Below, in pieces: positions 1-8,813 of a DNA stretch of 64,000 nt; position 1 is the stretch's first letter, and each line of letters begins with the position of its first letter. Location: contig NZ_BMWG01000021.1 in the NCBI RefSeq assembly GCF_014651115.1, positions 1 through 64,000 of the forward strand, written 5' to 3'. Position numbers and translations under genes: made by a program. The stretch is from Streptomyces inusitatus (GTDB lineage Bacteria; Actinomycetota; Actinomycetes; Streptomycetales; Streptomycetaceae). The notes under the pieces were generated by a model, which searched no databases, had not been told where the DNA came from, and saw only the letters and a list, made by a program, of their open reading frames with translations.

Positions 1-46
1 TGGTACTGCAGGGGGGACCCTGTGGGAGAGTAGGACGCCGCCGAAC
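1..46 (+). rRNA. 5S ribosomal RNA, 3' end (partial)
   Basis: The first 46 bases match the conserved 3' part of actinobacterial 5S rRNA, including the GGGAGAGTAGGACGCCGCC helix and the terminal GAAC. The 5' part lies outside the window. An rRNA operon therefore ends here, read left to right, and is followed at once by a strong terminator. Confidence 0.93.
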
Positions 47-54
47 AATTTTTA

Positions 55-99
55 GCCTCAGTCCCCGGACACATTGTGTCCGGGGACTGAGGCATTTTT
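55..99 (+). terminator. rRNA operon terminator
   Basis: An 18-bp perfect stem (55-72 with 76-93) with a 3-base loop is followed by five T at 95-99. It starts 9 bases after the 5S gene and is the obvious intrinsic terminator of the rRNA operon. Confidence 0.9.
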
Positions 100-365
100 G
101 CGTTCAGGATCTTTTCTCCTTCCCGACTCATTCTTCCGACTACCTGGATACGGACCCCGGATACGGCCTGCCTAAGCCGGGGCACAGCCCCGTTGTGGTT
201 CCCGTCGTGGTCCCCATGCAGGCGCGTACATACGTATGGATGGGCAGAGACGGACAGCGGCTGTTGCACGGCGGCGGCGGCCACCGCACTCCTCTCCCGC
301 GTGCACAGACCTACACCTGCACCTGTACGTGGGTGGCAGGTGGAGGGGCCTGAGGAGGTAACACG
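100..365. other. Spacer without a recognisable gene
   Basis: Between the rRNA terminator and the terminator of the next gene I see no coding frame with convincing composition or a ribosome binding site, and no tRNA cloverleaf. Confidence 0.5.
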
Positions 366-411
366 AAGGCCCGGTCACCGGGCCGCTGTCGCGGATCGGT
401 GACCGGGCCTT
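366..411 (-). terminator. Terminator of the membrane-protein gene
   Basis: A 14-bp perfect inverted repeat (366-379 with 398-411) lies just beyond the stop codon of the minus-strand gene that ends at 435. It probably ends that transcript and may also block read-through from the rRNA side. Confidence 0.7.
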
Positions 412-434
412 GGTAACCCTGGTGGTGAGGCCGG

Positions 435-1768
435 TCAGTTGGCCGGGGCGCCGGAGGGGGGCTCGGTGCCGTAGCCGGGGAGGCCGGCGGCGCGGGCGAG
501 TTCGAGGTCGAGTGCCTCGCGCCGGATGCGCTGATCGATGTAGAGGAGAACGGTCACGCCCGCGGAGACGGGGGAGGTGATGGCGGCGGCGATGACCCCG
601 CCGATACCCGTGATGGTCAGGAACTGCCAGCCGAAATCGGGGTTGCGACCGGCCATGAGGTCGCCGATGCCGCTGCCGTCCGCGATGAACCCGATCACCG
701 TGAACGGTACGGCGACGACCAGTGTGACAAGGAGCGTGATGACCAGGGTCAGCAGGATGATGCCGAAGATCCGCCACCAGGCGTTCTGAACGAGCTTGGA
801 CGAGCGGCGCAGTGAGGCGATGACGCCCTGACGCTCCAGCATCAGAGCGGGCGACGCGAGGACGAACCGGATGTACAGCCAGATGACGACGGCTATGGCC
901 GCGATCGTTCCGAAAGCGATGAGAGTCCGGCCGACCGTGCCGCCCACCAGCATGCCGGGCAGCAGACCGACCACGGTGACGGCCAGGGCGATGGCCGGCA
1001 TCAGCGCGATGAGCCCCAGCAGTTGGGGCAGTCTCGGCCGGGCCTCGCGCCAGGCCTCCGCGAGGGTGACCGGACGGCCCAGCACCGAGCGGCTCATGAC
1101 GATGGTCAGCAGCGCCGTGGTGAACAGCGTCACGACCATGGTGATGATCATTGTCGGCACCAGCCCCAGAAGGCTGGCCTGGAGGTATTCGACGCTCTGG
1201 CGCAGAGCTTCGGCGGAACCCGGCTTGGCGTCGACCCGTACCGGATCAGGCGTCAGATAAAGGTTCGTCAGAGTGTTGGCGAGCTGGGCGATCACGGAGA
1301 TGGTGACCGTGATGGTGAGCATGGTGCGCCAGTGGCGGCGCAGTGTGGAGACCGCGCCCTCGAAGATCTCGCCCATGCCGAGCGGGCGCAGCGGGATGAC
1401 TCCCGGCTTGGCGGCCGGGGGATGCTGCCAGCTGTTGTACGGCCGGGCGCCGCCGGCCCCCGCCCCGAGGGGTGGGGGGGGGGGGGGGGCGGTCGGGGGC
1501 GGCCTCCGGCCTGGGGGCCGGGGGGTGGTGCCCAGCTGTGGTCGGGCCGCCCGCCCCCCCCCCAGCCGGGGTTGGGCTGTGGGGGCGGCGGTCCGTACCG
1601 GCCGCCCTGGTCGGACGGCGGGGACCACTGGCTCGGCGGCGGTTGGTTGCTGGACCACTTCGTGGAGGGGCCGGTCGCGTCGGAGGGCTCGGCGGGCCGT
1701 GGCACGTCCGCGTTCTGGCCTTCGGAGTGAGCGGATCCGGGCGAAGCCCAGCCCGGAGTGTCGTTCAC
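435..1768 (-). CDS. Integral membrane protein with Pro/Gly-rich N-terminus; reading frame broken at a G16 run
   Basis: The C-terminal ~300 residues carry about six hydrophobic segments and the GMGEIFEGAV region typical of actinobacterial proteins annotated as glycerophosphoryl diester phosphodiesterase membrane domain. That domain is not catalytic, and the true role is unknown. The N-terminus, starting at GTG 1766-1768 behind a GAGGTGG ribosome binding site, is a Pro/Gly/Gln-rich cytoplasmic tail. It is in a different frame from the membrane part. The two frames meet in the 16-base G run at 1474-1489 (poly-C on the coding strand). The span from start to stop is 1334 bases, not a multiple of three, so one base is missing or two are extra. 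This is most likely a homopolymer sequencing error, or otherwise slippage. The gene is divergent from mtnA. Confidence 0.72.
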
Positions 1769-1797
1769 AGTCGTCCACCTCATGGATTGGTTGGGGA

Positions 1798-1816
1798 GTC
1801 GGTTCGGCGAACCGAC
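1798..1816. promoter_or_regulatory. Perfect 9-bp palindrome in a divergent promoter region
   Basis: GTCGGTTCG-G-CGAACCGAC is a perfect inverted repeat with one central base. It lies between the divergent starts of the membrane protein (1768) and mtnA (1952). The symmetry and place suit a dimeric repressor site; the regulator is unknown. Confidence 0.4.
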
Positions 1817-1951
1817 GAGTGCGCGGGGCCCGTCCGTGTGTCAGTTCGGCAGGCCGGCAGCCCATCGTGCCACGCGGGGCCCACCGGTGGGCGGGCCCCC
1901 GTATCTCGTTCGTGCCTTCATTGTGGGTGGCTCAGCGGGCAGACTGAGTGG

Positions 1952-3073
1952 ATGGCTGATCAGTACGCGCACGACGAGGCACGTGACGAGCCGTTCAGGA
2001 CACCGGTGATCCGCTGGGAGGAGTCTCCCGGCGGGCCGGTGCTGACCTTGCTCGACCAGACGCGGCTGCCCGCCGAGGAGGTCCGGCTGGTCTGTGCGGA
2101 TGTGCCCGCGCTGGTGCGGGCGATTCAGACGCTGGCCGTGCGGGGTGCGCCGTTGCTGGGCATCGCGGGGGCCTATGGGGTCGCCCTCGCCGCAGCGAGG
2201 GGACGGGATGCGGAGGAGGCGGCGACGCTGCTGGAGCGTTCGCGTCCCACGGCGGTGAATTTGGCGTACGGGGTGCGGCTGGCGGCCGATGCCTGGCGGG
2301 CGTCGGCGGGTGAGGGGGCCGAGCGGGCCGCCGGGGCGGCGCTGGCGGCCGCGCGGGAGCTGCACCGGAGGGACGCCGAGGCCAGCTCGGCGATGGCCGG
2401 GCACGGGCTCGCTCTGCTCGATGAGCTGCTTCCGGGCGGCGGCGGTCACCGGATCCTCACTCACTGCAATACCGGGGCCCTGGTGTCGGGCGGCGAGGGG
2501 ACGGCGTTCGCGGTGGCGCTCGCCGCGCACCGCGCGGGCAGGCTGCGCGGGCTGTGGGTGGACGAGACGAGGCCGCTGTTGCAGGGGGCCCGGCTGACCG
2601 CCTACGAGGCGGCTCGCAACGGGCTGCCGTACACCCTGCTCACCGACAACGCGGCGGGTTCGCTTTTCACGGCGGGGGAGGTGGACGCGGTGCTGATCGG
2701 GGCCGACCGGATCGCCGCCGACGGTTCTGTGGCGAACAAGGTGGGCAGCTACCCGCTGGCGGTGCTGGCCAAGTATCACCGGGTGCCGTTCGTCGTGGTC
2801 GCGCCCACGACGACGATCGACCCGGGTACGGCGGACGGGGCGTCGATCGTGGTGGAGCAGCGGCCCGGGCGTGAGGTGACGGAGCCGCCCGGGGCCCTGG
2901 GTGAGGGGCTCGTGGTCGCGCCGCCGGGGACTCGGGCGTACAACCCCGCCTTCGATGTCACACCACCGGAACTGGTGACCGCGATCGTGACCGAGGAGGG
3001 GGTGTTGTCCCCGGTCACAGGGGACGGAATAGCGGCTCTGTGTGCCAGGTCACGCCAGGTCACGATTAGCTAA
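1952..3073 (+). CDS. mtnA: Methylthioribose-1-phosphate isomerase
   Basis: This 373-residue enzyme of the methionine salvage pathway converts 5-methylthioribose-1-phosphate to methylthioribulose-1-phosphate. Family marks are visible: VRGAPLLGIAGAYGVA near the N-terminus, THCNTG (family catalytic Cys), VDETRPLLQGARLTAYE, the IGADRIAADGSVANKVG block with the family Asp, and PTTTID. The chosen ATG gives MADQY and the usual family length; the open frame extends further upstream but without family similarity. The stop lies 4 bases before mtrA, so some mtrA transcription may come from here. Confidence 0.93.
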   Translation: MADQYAHDEARDEPFRTPVIRWEESPGGPVLTLLDQTRLPAEEVRLVCADVPALVRAIQTLAVRGAPLLGIAGAYGVALAAARGRDAEEAATLLERSRPTAVNLAYGVRLAADAWRASAGEGAERAAGAALAAARELHRRDAEASSAMAGHGLALLDELLPGGGGHRILTHCNTGALVSGGEGTAFAVALAAHRAGRLRGLWVDETRPLLQGARLTAYEAARNGLPYTLLTDNAAGSLFTAGEVDAVLIGADRIAADGSVANKVGSYPLAVLAKYHRVPFVVVAPTTTIDPGTADGASIVVEQRPGREVTEPPGALGEGLVVAPPGTRAYNPAFDVTPPELVTAIVTEEGVLSPVTGDGIAALCARSRQVTIS

Positions 3074-3077
3074 TGGG

Positions 3078-3767
3078 ATGATGTCGATTATGAAGGGACG
3101 AGTCCTTGTCGTCGACGACGACACCGCACTGGCCGAGATGCTCGGGATTGTGCTGCGTGGTGAAGGTTTCGAGCCGTCGTTCGTAGCGGACGGTGACAAG
3201 GCACTTGCTGCTTTCCGTGAGGCCAAGCCGGATCTGGTGCTGCTGGATCTCATGCTGCCCGGACGGGACGGCATCGAGGTGTGCAGGCTGATCCGCGCCG
3301 AGTCCGGGGTGCCGATCGTGATGCTCACGGCCAAGAGCGACACCGTTGATGTGGTGGTCGGGCTGGAGTCCGGCGCCGACGACTACATCGTCAAGCCGTT
3401 CAAACCGAAGGAACTGGTCGCCCGTATCAGGGCGCGATTGAGGAGGTCCGAGGAGCCAGCGCCGGAGCAGCTGGCGATCGGGGATCTGGTCATTGACGTG
3501 GCTGGGCATTCGGTCAAGCGCGAGGGTCAGTCCATCGCGCTGACCCCGCTGGAGTTCGATCTGCTGGTGGCCCTGGCGCGCAAGCCGTGGCAGGTGTTCA
3601 CCCGAGAGGTGCTTCTGGAGCAGGTCTGGGGGTACCGCCATGCCGCCGACACCCGGCTGGTGAATGTTCATGTGCAGCGGCTGCGGTCCAAGGTGGAGAA
3701 GGATCCGGAGCGTCCGGAGATCGTGGTGACCGTCCGTGGTGTCGGTTACAAGGCCGGGCCGAGCTGA
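3078..3767 (+). CDS. mtrA: Response regulator MtrA
   Basis: OmpR/PhoB-type response regulator (229 residues), the DNA-binding partner of MtrB. The receiver domain begins VLVVDDDTA, with the phospho-acceptor Asp57 in LLDLMLPG and the switch Lys in VKPFKPKEL. The winged helix occupies the C-terminal 100 residues (TPLEFDLL, VWGYRH, VRGVGYK). MtrA in actinobacteria controls cell-wall, division and osmotic genes and, in Streptomyces, development and antibiotic genes. Three in-frame ATGs lie close together (3078, 3081, 3090); 3078 gives the length I recall for Streptomyces MtrA. The stop is followed by mtrB after one base. Confidence 0.96.
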   Translation: MMSIMKGRVLVVDDDTALAEMLGIVLRGEGFEPSFVADGDKALAAFREAKPDLVLLDLMLPGRDGIEVCRLIRAESGVPIVMLTAKSDTVDVVVGLESGADDYIVKPFKPKELVARIRARLRRSEEPAPEQLAIGDLVIDVAGHSVKREGQSIALTPLEFDLLVALARKPWQVFTREVLLEQVWGYRHAADTRLVNVHVQRLRSKVEKDPERPEIVVTVRGVGYKAGPS

Positions 3768-3768
3768 T

Positions 3769-5778
3769 ATGCGCCAAGGCAGCGTTGCTCCGGAGCCCGG
3801 GGACCCGGGAGTCCGTGGGGAGCGGGCTGCCGGTCCGGGTCGTGGGCCGTCGCGTTTCGGTCGTCCGCCGGGTGGCGGACGGCCGGGCGGGTCCGGCGAG
3901 CCCGGACGTCTGATGGTCAGGTTCGCCATGCGCTGGTTCCGGCGTCCGCTGTTGCCGGCGATCCGGCTGTGGCGGCGGAACATCCAGCTCAGAATTGTGG
4001 TGACCACGCTGCTGATGTCGCTCGGCGTGGTGGTGCTGCTCGGTTTCGTCGTCATCGGGCAGGTGCGCAACGGTCTGCTTGAGGCGAAGGCGAAGGCCGC
4101 GCAGAGTCAGGCGGCCGGCGGGTTCTCGGTGGCCCGGGAGCGGGCCAATGAGCCGGTCGACCCTGGTGGGCAGGACGGCCGGGGCACGGAGGACGGACGG
4201 ACCGCGTCCAGTTCCTGGCGCTCCGATCTGGTGGAACAGCTCGCCAGCGGTGGGCAGGGCGCGTTCAATGTGGTGGCGCTGAGCGCCGAGTCCGAGGGCT
4301 CGGGCGCGGGCGCCAACCGGGGTCCGCGGACCTCCGGCGGTGTCGACATCGCGTCCATTCCCGAGGCGCTGCGGACGTCCGTGGGCCAGGGGACCGGGAC
4401 GTACGAGACGTACATCCAGATCATGTACAAGAACGACGAGCACGAGCCGGAGCCGGGCCTGGTGGTCGGCACCAGGCTCAATGACGCCGACGGTGAGCCG
4501 TACGAGCTGTACTACCTCTTCCCGCTGGCGCAGGAGGAGGAGTCGCTCAACCTGGTCAGGACAACGCTGGCCACGGCGGGGCTGTTCGTGGTCGTGCTGC
4601 TGGGCGCGATCGCCTGGCTGGTGGTGCGGCAGATCGTGACGCCGGTGCGGATGGCGGCCGGGATCGCGGAGCGGCTCTCGGCGGGGCGTCTCCAGGAGCG
4701 GATGAAGGTCACCGGCGAGGACGACATCGCCCGCCTGGGTGAGGCCTTCAACAAGATGGCCCAGAGCCTTCAGCTGAAGATTCAGCAGCTGGAGGAGTTG
4801 TCGCGGATGCAGCGGCGTTTCGTCTCGGACGTCTCGCACGAGCTGCGCACCCCGCTGACGACGGTCCGGATGGCCGCCGATGTCATTCATGAGGCCCGTA
4901 AGGACTTCGATCCGATCACCGCGCGCTCCGCCGAGCTGCTCGGGGATCAGCTCGACCGTTTTGAGTCGCTGCTCTCCGATCTGCTGGAGATCAGCCGCTT
5001 CGACGCGGGAGCCGCCGCGCTGGAGGCCGAGCCGATAGATCTGCGCGAGGTCGTACGCCGGGTGATCGGCGGCGCGGAGCCGCTGGCCGAGCGCAAGGGC
5101 AGCCGGGTGCGGGTCGTCGGTGACGAGCAGCCCGTGGTCGCGGAGGCCGATGCCCGCCGGGTCGAGCGTGTTCTGCGGAATCTGGTCGTCAACGCCGTCG
5201 AGCACGGTGAGGGACGGGATGTGGTGGTACGGATGGCGGTCGCGGGCGGTGCTGTCGCGGTGGCTGTGCGGGACTACGGGGTGGGTCTGAAGCCGGGCGA
5301 GGCGACGCGTGTGTTCAATCGCTTCTGGCGGGCCGACCCGGCTCGGGCGCGTACCACCGGTGGCACCGGGCTCGGGCTCTCGATCGCCGTCGAGGACGCC
5401 AGGCTGCACGGTGGCTGGCTCCAGGCGTGGGGTGAGCCCGGTGGCGGCTCGCAGTTCCGGCTGACGCTGCCGCGTACGGCGGACGAGCCGCTGCGGGGCT
5501 CGCCGATACCGCTGGAGCCCGAGGATTCGCGGCAGAACCGGGAGCGCGCCGCGGTCGGTGAGCCGAAGAGCAGCGGGCATCTGCTGACCTCCGTACCCGC
5601 TCAGCAGGCGTCGGCCAGGTCGACGCTGCCCGCGCCGCCGGCCGCGTGTCCGTCGGGTGTGGACCCGGCGGCGCTGCCGGGCAGTGGTGCCCGGGTGGTG
5701 GCGCGGGGGGCCGAGCGGCCGGACGGGCCCGTCGTACAGACATCGCCGGACCGGGAGGACAGGACTCGTGGGCGCTGA
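3769..5778 (+). CDS. mtrB: Sensor histidine kinase MtrB
   Basis: Membrane sensor kinase of 669 residues pairing with MtrA. A charged, Gly/Pro-rich N-terminal tail precedes membrane segment 1 (about 74-95). An extracytoplasmic sensor region of ~170 residues follows, then membrane segment 2 (about 268-290), a HAMP domain, the H-box SDVSHELRTPLT with His357, and an ATP-binding domain with the N-box (VLRNLVVNAVEH) and TGGTGLGLS. The C-terminal ~90 residues after the kinase core are disordered and Pro/Ala-rich. The ATG at 3769 is separated from the mtrA stop by one base, and the 3' end overlaps lpqB by 11 bases, so the three genes are translationally coupled. Confidence 0.96.
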   Translation: MRQGSVAPEPGDPGVRGERAAGPGRGPSRFGRPPGGGRPGGSGEPGRLMVRFAMRWFRRPLLPAIRLWRRNIQLRIVVTTLLMSLGVVVLLGFVVIGQVRNGLLEAKAKAAQSQAAGGFSVARERANEPVDPGGQDGRGTEDGRTASSSWRSDLVEQLASGGQGAFNVVALSAESEGSGAGANRGPRTSGGVDIASIPEALRTSVGQGTGTYETYIQIMYKNDEHEPEPGLVVGTRLNDADGEPYELYYLFPLAQEEESLNLVRTTLATAGLFVVVLLGAIAWLVVRQIVTPVRMAAGIAERLSAGRLQERMKVTGEDDIARLGEAFNKMAQSLQLKIQQLEELSRMQRRFVSDVSHELRTPLTTVRMAADVIHEARKDFDPITARSAELLGDQLDRFESLLSDLLEISRFDAGAAALEAEPIDLREVVRRVIGGAEPLAERKGSRVRVVGDEQPVVAEADARRVERVLRNLVVNAVEHGEGRDVVVRMAVAGGAVAVAVRDYGVGLKPGEATRVFNRFWRADPARARTTGGTGLGLSIAVEDARLHGGWLQAWGEPGGGSQFRLTLPRTADEPLRGSPIPLEPEDSRQNRERAAVGEPKSSGHLLTSVPAQQASARSTLPAPPAACPSGVDPAALPGSGARVVARGAERPDGPVVQTSPDREDRTRGR

Positions 5779-7618
5779 TCTCCGTCGTAGTCGTCAGGGC
5801 CGCCGGGGCGGGCTGCGTCTCGGCGCGCTGCTCGGCGGCAGCGGGTTGTTGCTGGCGGGCTGCGCCTCGATGCCCACCAGTGGTGATGTGCGTGCGGTCA
5901 AGGCGTCTCCCCGCGCGGACTCGCAGGTGCGGGTGGAGGCGGTGCCTCCGCGGAAGGGGGCGACGCCCGACGAGGTGGTCACCGGTTTCCTTGAGGCGAT
6001 GACCAGTGATGACGCCAATTTCGCGACGGCGCGTACCTATCTGACGCCGGAGATGTCGAAGAAGTGGCGGCCGGAGGCCGGTACGACGGTGCTGGCCGCC
6101 GCTCCGGATCCCGGGGTGCAGACGCCGGGCGGGCGGGACAATCCGGGCGTGGACTATCCGCTGCTCGGCCAGCAGATCGCTGCCGTCGACGCCGAGCACG
6201 CGTATCAGGCGATCTCGCCCACCGAGTACCGCAAGACCATTCATCTGTCCCAGCTGGGCGGTGCCGAGGGCAAGGAGTGGCGTATCGACAATCTGCCGCC
6301 CGGCCTGGTGCTCGGCGCCTCCGACTTCCAGCGCAACTACCGGGCGGTCAATAAGTACTACTTCGCCGACGGGCGTCCCACGGTCGTGGCCGATCCGATC
6401 TTCATACGGCAGCGTACGGATCCGGTCACCCGGATGGACCCGGTGACCCAGTCGGTCAAGGCGCTGCTGGACGGGCCGACTAGCTGGCTGGAACCGGTGG
6501 TCGAATCGCCCTTCCCGCCGGGTACGGCGCTGAAGAAGGGCGTCACCTCGCTGACGTTCGACGACCGCAACACCCTGAAGGTGCCGCTCAACGAGAAGGC
6601 GTCGGGCATGGAGCGGACCCAGTGCAACAGGATGGCGGCGCAGATCCTCTTCACCCTGAAGGATCTGTCGTCGGCCCGGGTCGACGAGGTGGAGTTGGAG
6701 CGTTCGAACGGCACCTCGCTGTGCGCGCTGCCCAGCGGCCAGGAGGAGGGGTACGCGCCGGACCATTCCTCGGCCAGGGCGGGCAATCAGTACTTCGTGG
6801 ACGAGAAGGGCCAGCTGGCGGTGTTGCCGGACGACGCCGAGGACAAGCCGCAGCATGTGCTCGGGCCCTTCGGCGACGGCCGGCACCGGATGAGCCAGGT
6901 CGCGGTGGCCCGGGACGAGAGCACCGCCGCCGCGGTCTCCGAGGACCACCGGCAGCTGCATGTCTCCTCGATCAGCTCCGAGGGCGCGGTGCCCGCCATG
7001 GTGCTGCGGAGCCGGGGCGTGGCTCCGCAGGACCGTCTCTCCGCGCCCAGCTGGGACGGGCGCGGCGATCTGTGGATCGCCGACCGGGACCCGGCGCGTA
7101 CGGCGCTCATGCGCTTCGAGGACGGCGCGGGCCCGGCCACGGAGGTCGGCTTCGCCCAGGGGCTCGGCGGTGCGCGGATCGAGTCGCTGAGGGTGTCGGC
7201 CGACGGCACCCGGATCGCGCTGCTCCTGACCGAGAAGGGCAGGACCACGCTCAAGATCGGACGGGTGGAGCGCGAGGGGCCCAAGGACGACCCGGTGGTG
7301 ACCATCGCGGAGCTGCGGCCGGCCGCTCCCCAGATGGAGACGGTGACCGCGGTGTCGTGGGCGGGTCCCAGCCGGCTCGTGGTGGTCGGCAAGGAGTCGG
7401 GCGGTGTGCAGCAGGTGCGCTATATCCAGACCGACGGCTCCAGCTCGCCCGCCGCCGTGCTCCAGGGGCTCAACAGTGTCAAGGCGGTCGCCGCGTCCGA
7501 CGACGAGAGCCTTCCGCTGGTGGCCCACTCCGGCGGTGACGGCATCGTGCGGCTGCCCGCCGGGGCGAACTGGCAGACGGTGGTCACCAAGGGATCCTCG
7601 CCCGTCTACCCTGGCTGA
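5768..7618 (+). CDS. lpqB: Lipoprotein LpqB
   Basis: Lipoprotein of 616 residues that in actinobacteria works with MtrB, modulating MtrA activation and envelope homeostasis. The GTG at 5768, inside the end of mtrB, gives a basic n-region, a hydrophobic stretch and the lipobox LLLAGC with Cys32. A GerMN domain (about 170-310) is followed by a C-terminal beta-propeller-like domain (LpqB family). The open frame extends 37 codons upstream, but that stretch is the mtrB coding sequence in another frame. A large hairpin follows the stop, so mtrA-mtrB-lpqB form one unit. Confidence 0.93.
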   Translation: MGADLRRSRQGRRGGLRLGALLGGSGLLLAGCASMPTSGDVRAVKASPRADSQVRVEAVPPRKGATPDEVVTGFLEAMTSDDANFATARTYLTPEMSKKWRPEAGTTVLAAAPDPGVQTPGGRDNPGVDYPLLGQQIAAVDAEHAYQAISPTEYRKTIHLSQLGGAEGKEWRIDNLPPGLVLGASDFQRNYRAVNKYYFADGRPTVVADPIFIRQRTDPVTRMDPVTQSVKALLDGPTSWLEPVVESPFPPGTALKKGVTSLTFDDRNTLKVPLNEKASGMERTQCNRMAAQILFTLKDLSSARVDEVELERSNGTSLCALPSGQEEGYAPDHSSARAGNQYFVDEKGQLAVLPDDAEDKPQHVLGPFGDGRHRMSQVAVARDESTAAAVSEDHRQLHVSSISSEGAVPAMVLRSRGVAPQDRLSAPSWDGRGDLWIADRDPARTALMRFEDGAGPATEVGFAQGLGGARIESLRVSADGTRIALLLTEKGRTTLKIGRVEREGPKDDPVVTIAELRPAAPQMETVTAVSWAGPSRLVVVGKESGGVQQVRYIQTDGSSSPAAVLQGLNSVKAVAASDDESLPLVAHSGGDGIVRLPAGANWQTVVTKGSSPVYPG

Positions 7619-7640
7619 CCGGTCGCTCGCGACGCCACCC

Positions 7641-7692
7641 CTGTGGAAAACCCCGGGTCCCGCTGATGGCGGGAGCCCGGGGTTTTCCACAG
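7641..7692. terminator. Long hairpin terminator after lpqB
   Basis: A 23-bp stem with a single bulged G (7641-7663 with 7669-7692) and a 5-base loop lies 22 bases after the lpqB stop. The stem is symmetric enough to act on both strands, though no long T tract follows. Confidence 0.75.
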
Positions 7693-7731
7693 CGGTGGCG
7701 GGGGTCGCGGGCCCTTGGCACAGTGGTGGTC

Positions 7732-8463
7732 ATGCGGGCGTGGTGGCGGGAGATCTCGGGCCTGGTGCTGCCGGTCGTGTGCGCGGGCTGCGGTGTTCCC
7801 CCGACACCGCTGTGCGCGGAGTGCGCGACCGAGTTGCACGGCTTCGCCGCGCGCCGGGTGACACCCGATCCCGAGCCCCCGGGGCTGCCGGGGGTTCACG
7901 CGGCGGCGCTGTACGAGGATGCGGTGCGGGCGGTCCTCCTGGCACACAAGGAGAGGGGTGCGCTGGGGCTGGCCCGGCCCCTGGGGACGGCGCTCGCCGG
8001 AGCCGTGCGGGCCGGCTCGGTCGGTACGCGGCTCTCCCGGCCCTTGCTGCTGGTGCCCGTGCCGTCGGCCCGGCGGGCGGTCCGGGCGCGGGGGCACGAC
8101 GCGGCGCGCAGGATCGCCCGCGCCGCGGCGCGGGAGCTGCGGCGCGCGGGGACACCGGCCTGGGTGCTCCCGGTGCTGAGGCAGCGCCGGGAAGTCGTCG
8201 ACCAGGCGGGCCTGACGGCCCGGGAGCGGGTGGAGAACCTCGCCGGGGCCCTGGAGGCCGTGGCGGGCGCCGGGCGGCTGCTGGCAGGCGGCAGGGCGGT
8301 CCTGGTGGACGATCTGATGACGACCGGCGCCTCACTGGCCGAGGCCGCCAGGGCGCTGCGGGCGGCCGGTGGAGGGAGAGTCCCCGGGCTCGCGCGGATG
8401 ACCGCCGCGGTCGTCGCCGCACCCTCCTCGCTCCGTGAGATAAATCCGAACCGCGTGAAATAA
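7732..8463 (+). CDS. comF: ComF family phosphoribosyltransferase-like protein
   Basis: 243 residues. Four cysteines near the N-terminus (Cys17, Cys20, Cys28, Cys31) form the double-zinc-ribbon seen in ComF proteins. The C-terminal phosphoribosyltransferase fold shows the PRPP-binding signature VLVDDLMTTGAS. ComF homologues help DNA uptake in competent bacteria; in Streptomyces the role is unclear. The start is ATG 7732; a GTG 6 or 9 bases upstream is possible. The last codons lie in a tandem 20-bp repeat (8434-8473) that supplies the stop. Confidence 0.85.
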   Translation: MRAWWREISGLVLPVVCAGCGVPPTPLCAECATELHGFAARRVTPDPEPPGLPGVHAAALYEDAVRAVLLAHKERGALGLARPLGTALAGAVRAGSVGTRLSRPLLLVPVPSARRAVRARGHDAARRIARAAARELRRAGTPAWVLPVLRQRREVVDQAGLTARERVENLAGALEAVAGAGRLLAGGRAVLVDDLMTTGASLAEAARALRAAGGGRVPGLARMTAAVVAAPSSLREINPNRVK

Positions 8464-8473
8464 ATCGGAACCG
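8434..8473 (+). repeat. Tandem 20-bp repeat at the comF stop codon
   Basis: Two adjacent copies of CGTGARATAAATCSGAACCG (8434-8453 and 8454-8473) differ at two positions. The repeat is AT-rich against its surroundings. The first copy and part of the second encode the ComF C-terminus; the second contains the stop. Confidence 0.8.
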
Positions 8474-8813
8474 ACGGGGAAGGTGCAACGTTGCAGCAAG
8501 TAAGAGCAGGAAATGCTCTGAACGGAGGTAGATGCTGGTAGCGGGTGCCGATATCCGCCCGATCGAGCTATGTTCGGTTGTGAGGATCCACGAAAAGGAT
8601 GCTGTACCTCACCGAATGCACTGCCGTGCTCACGGCCAGGGATTTTGAGGCTTTAAACCTCGAAAGTTGGTGGGGTGGGGATCTTGTCGGCTGGGGAGGA
8701 GGAGGTGAAAGTCGCCTAGTCCGAGACCTCGGCACATTCACCGGGGTCTGGTGCAAGAGGGAGACGCTCCGCAGCCTGAGGGCGGGCGGAGCAATCCGGG
8801 AACGGAGTTCTGC
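8464..8813 (+). promoter_or_regulatory. comF-hpf intergenic region; candidate ECF-type promoter and leader
   Basis: This 350-base stretch must carry the hpf promoter. GGAAC at 8467-8471 is followed after 18 bases by GTT at 8490-8492, the spacing and bases of a SigR-like promoter (GGAAT-N18-GTT); this is only a consensus match. GGAGG at 8524-8528 precedes a possible 38-codon ORF at 8532. No other gene is visible. Confidence 0.35.
8532..8648 (+). CDS. Possible small ORF upstream of hpf
   Basis: ATG 8532 opens a 38-codon frame (MLVAGADIRPIEL...) ending with TGA at 8646-8648. GGAGG lies only 3 bases before the ATG, closer than usual. I do not recognise the peptide, and its composition is not strongly coding-like. 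It could be a leader peptide or chance. Confidence 0.22.
   Translation: MLVAGADIRPIELCSVVRIHEKDAVPHRMHCRAHGQGF

Noticed and set aside
100..434. tRNA or small RNA after the rRNA operon
   Set aside because: No cloverleaf or T-loop consensus could be found; only two terminator hairpins are supported.
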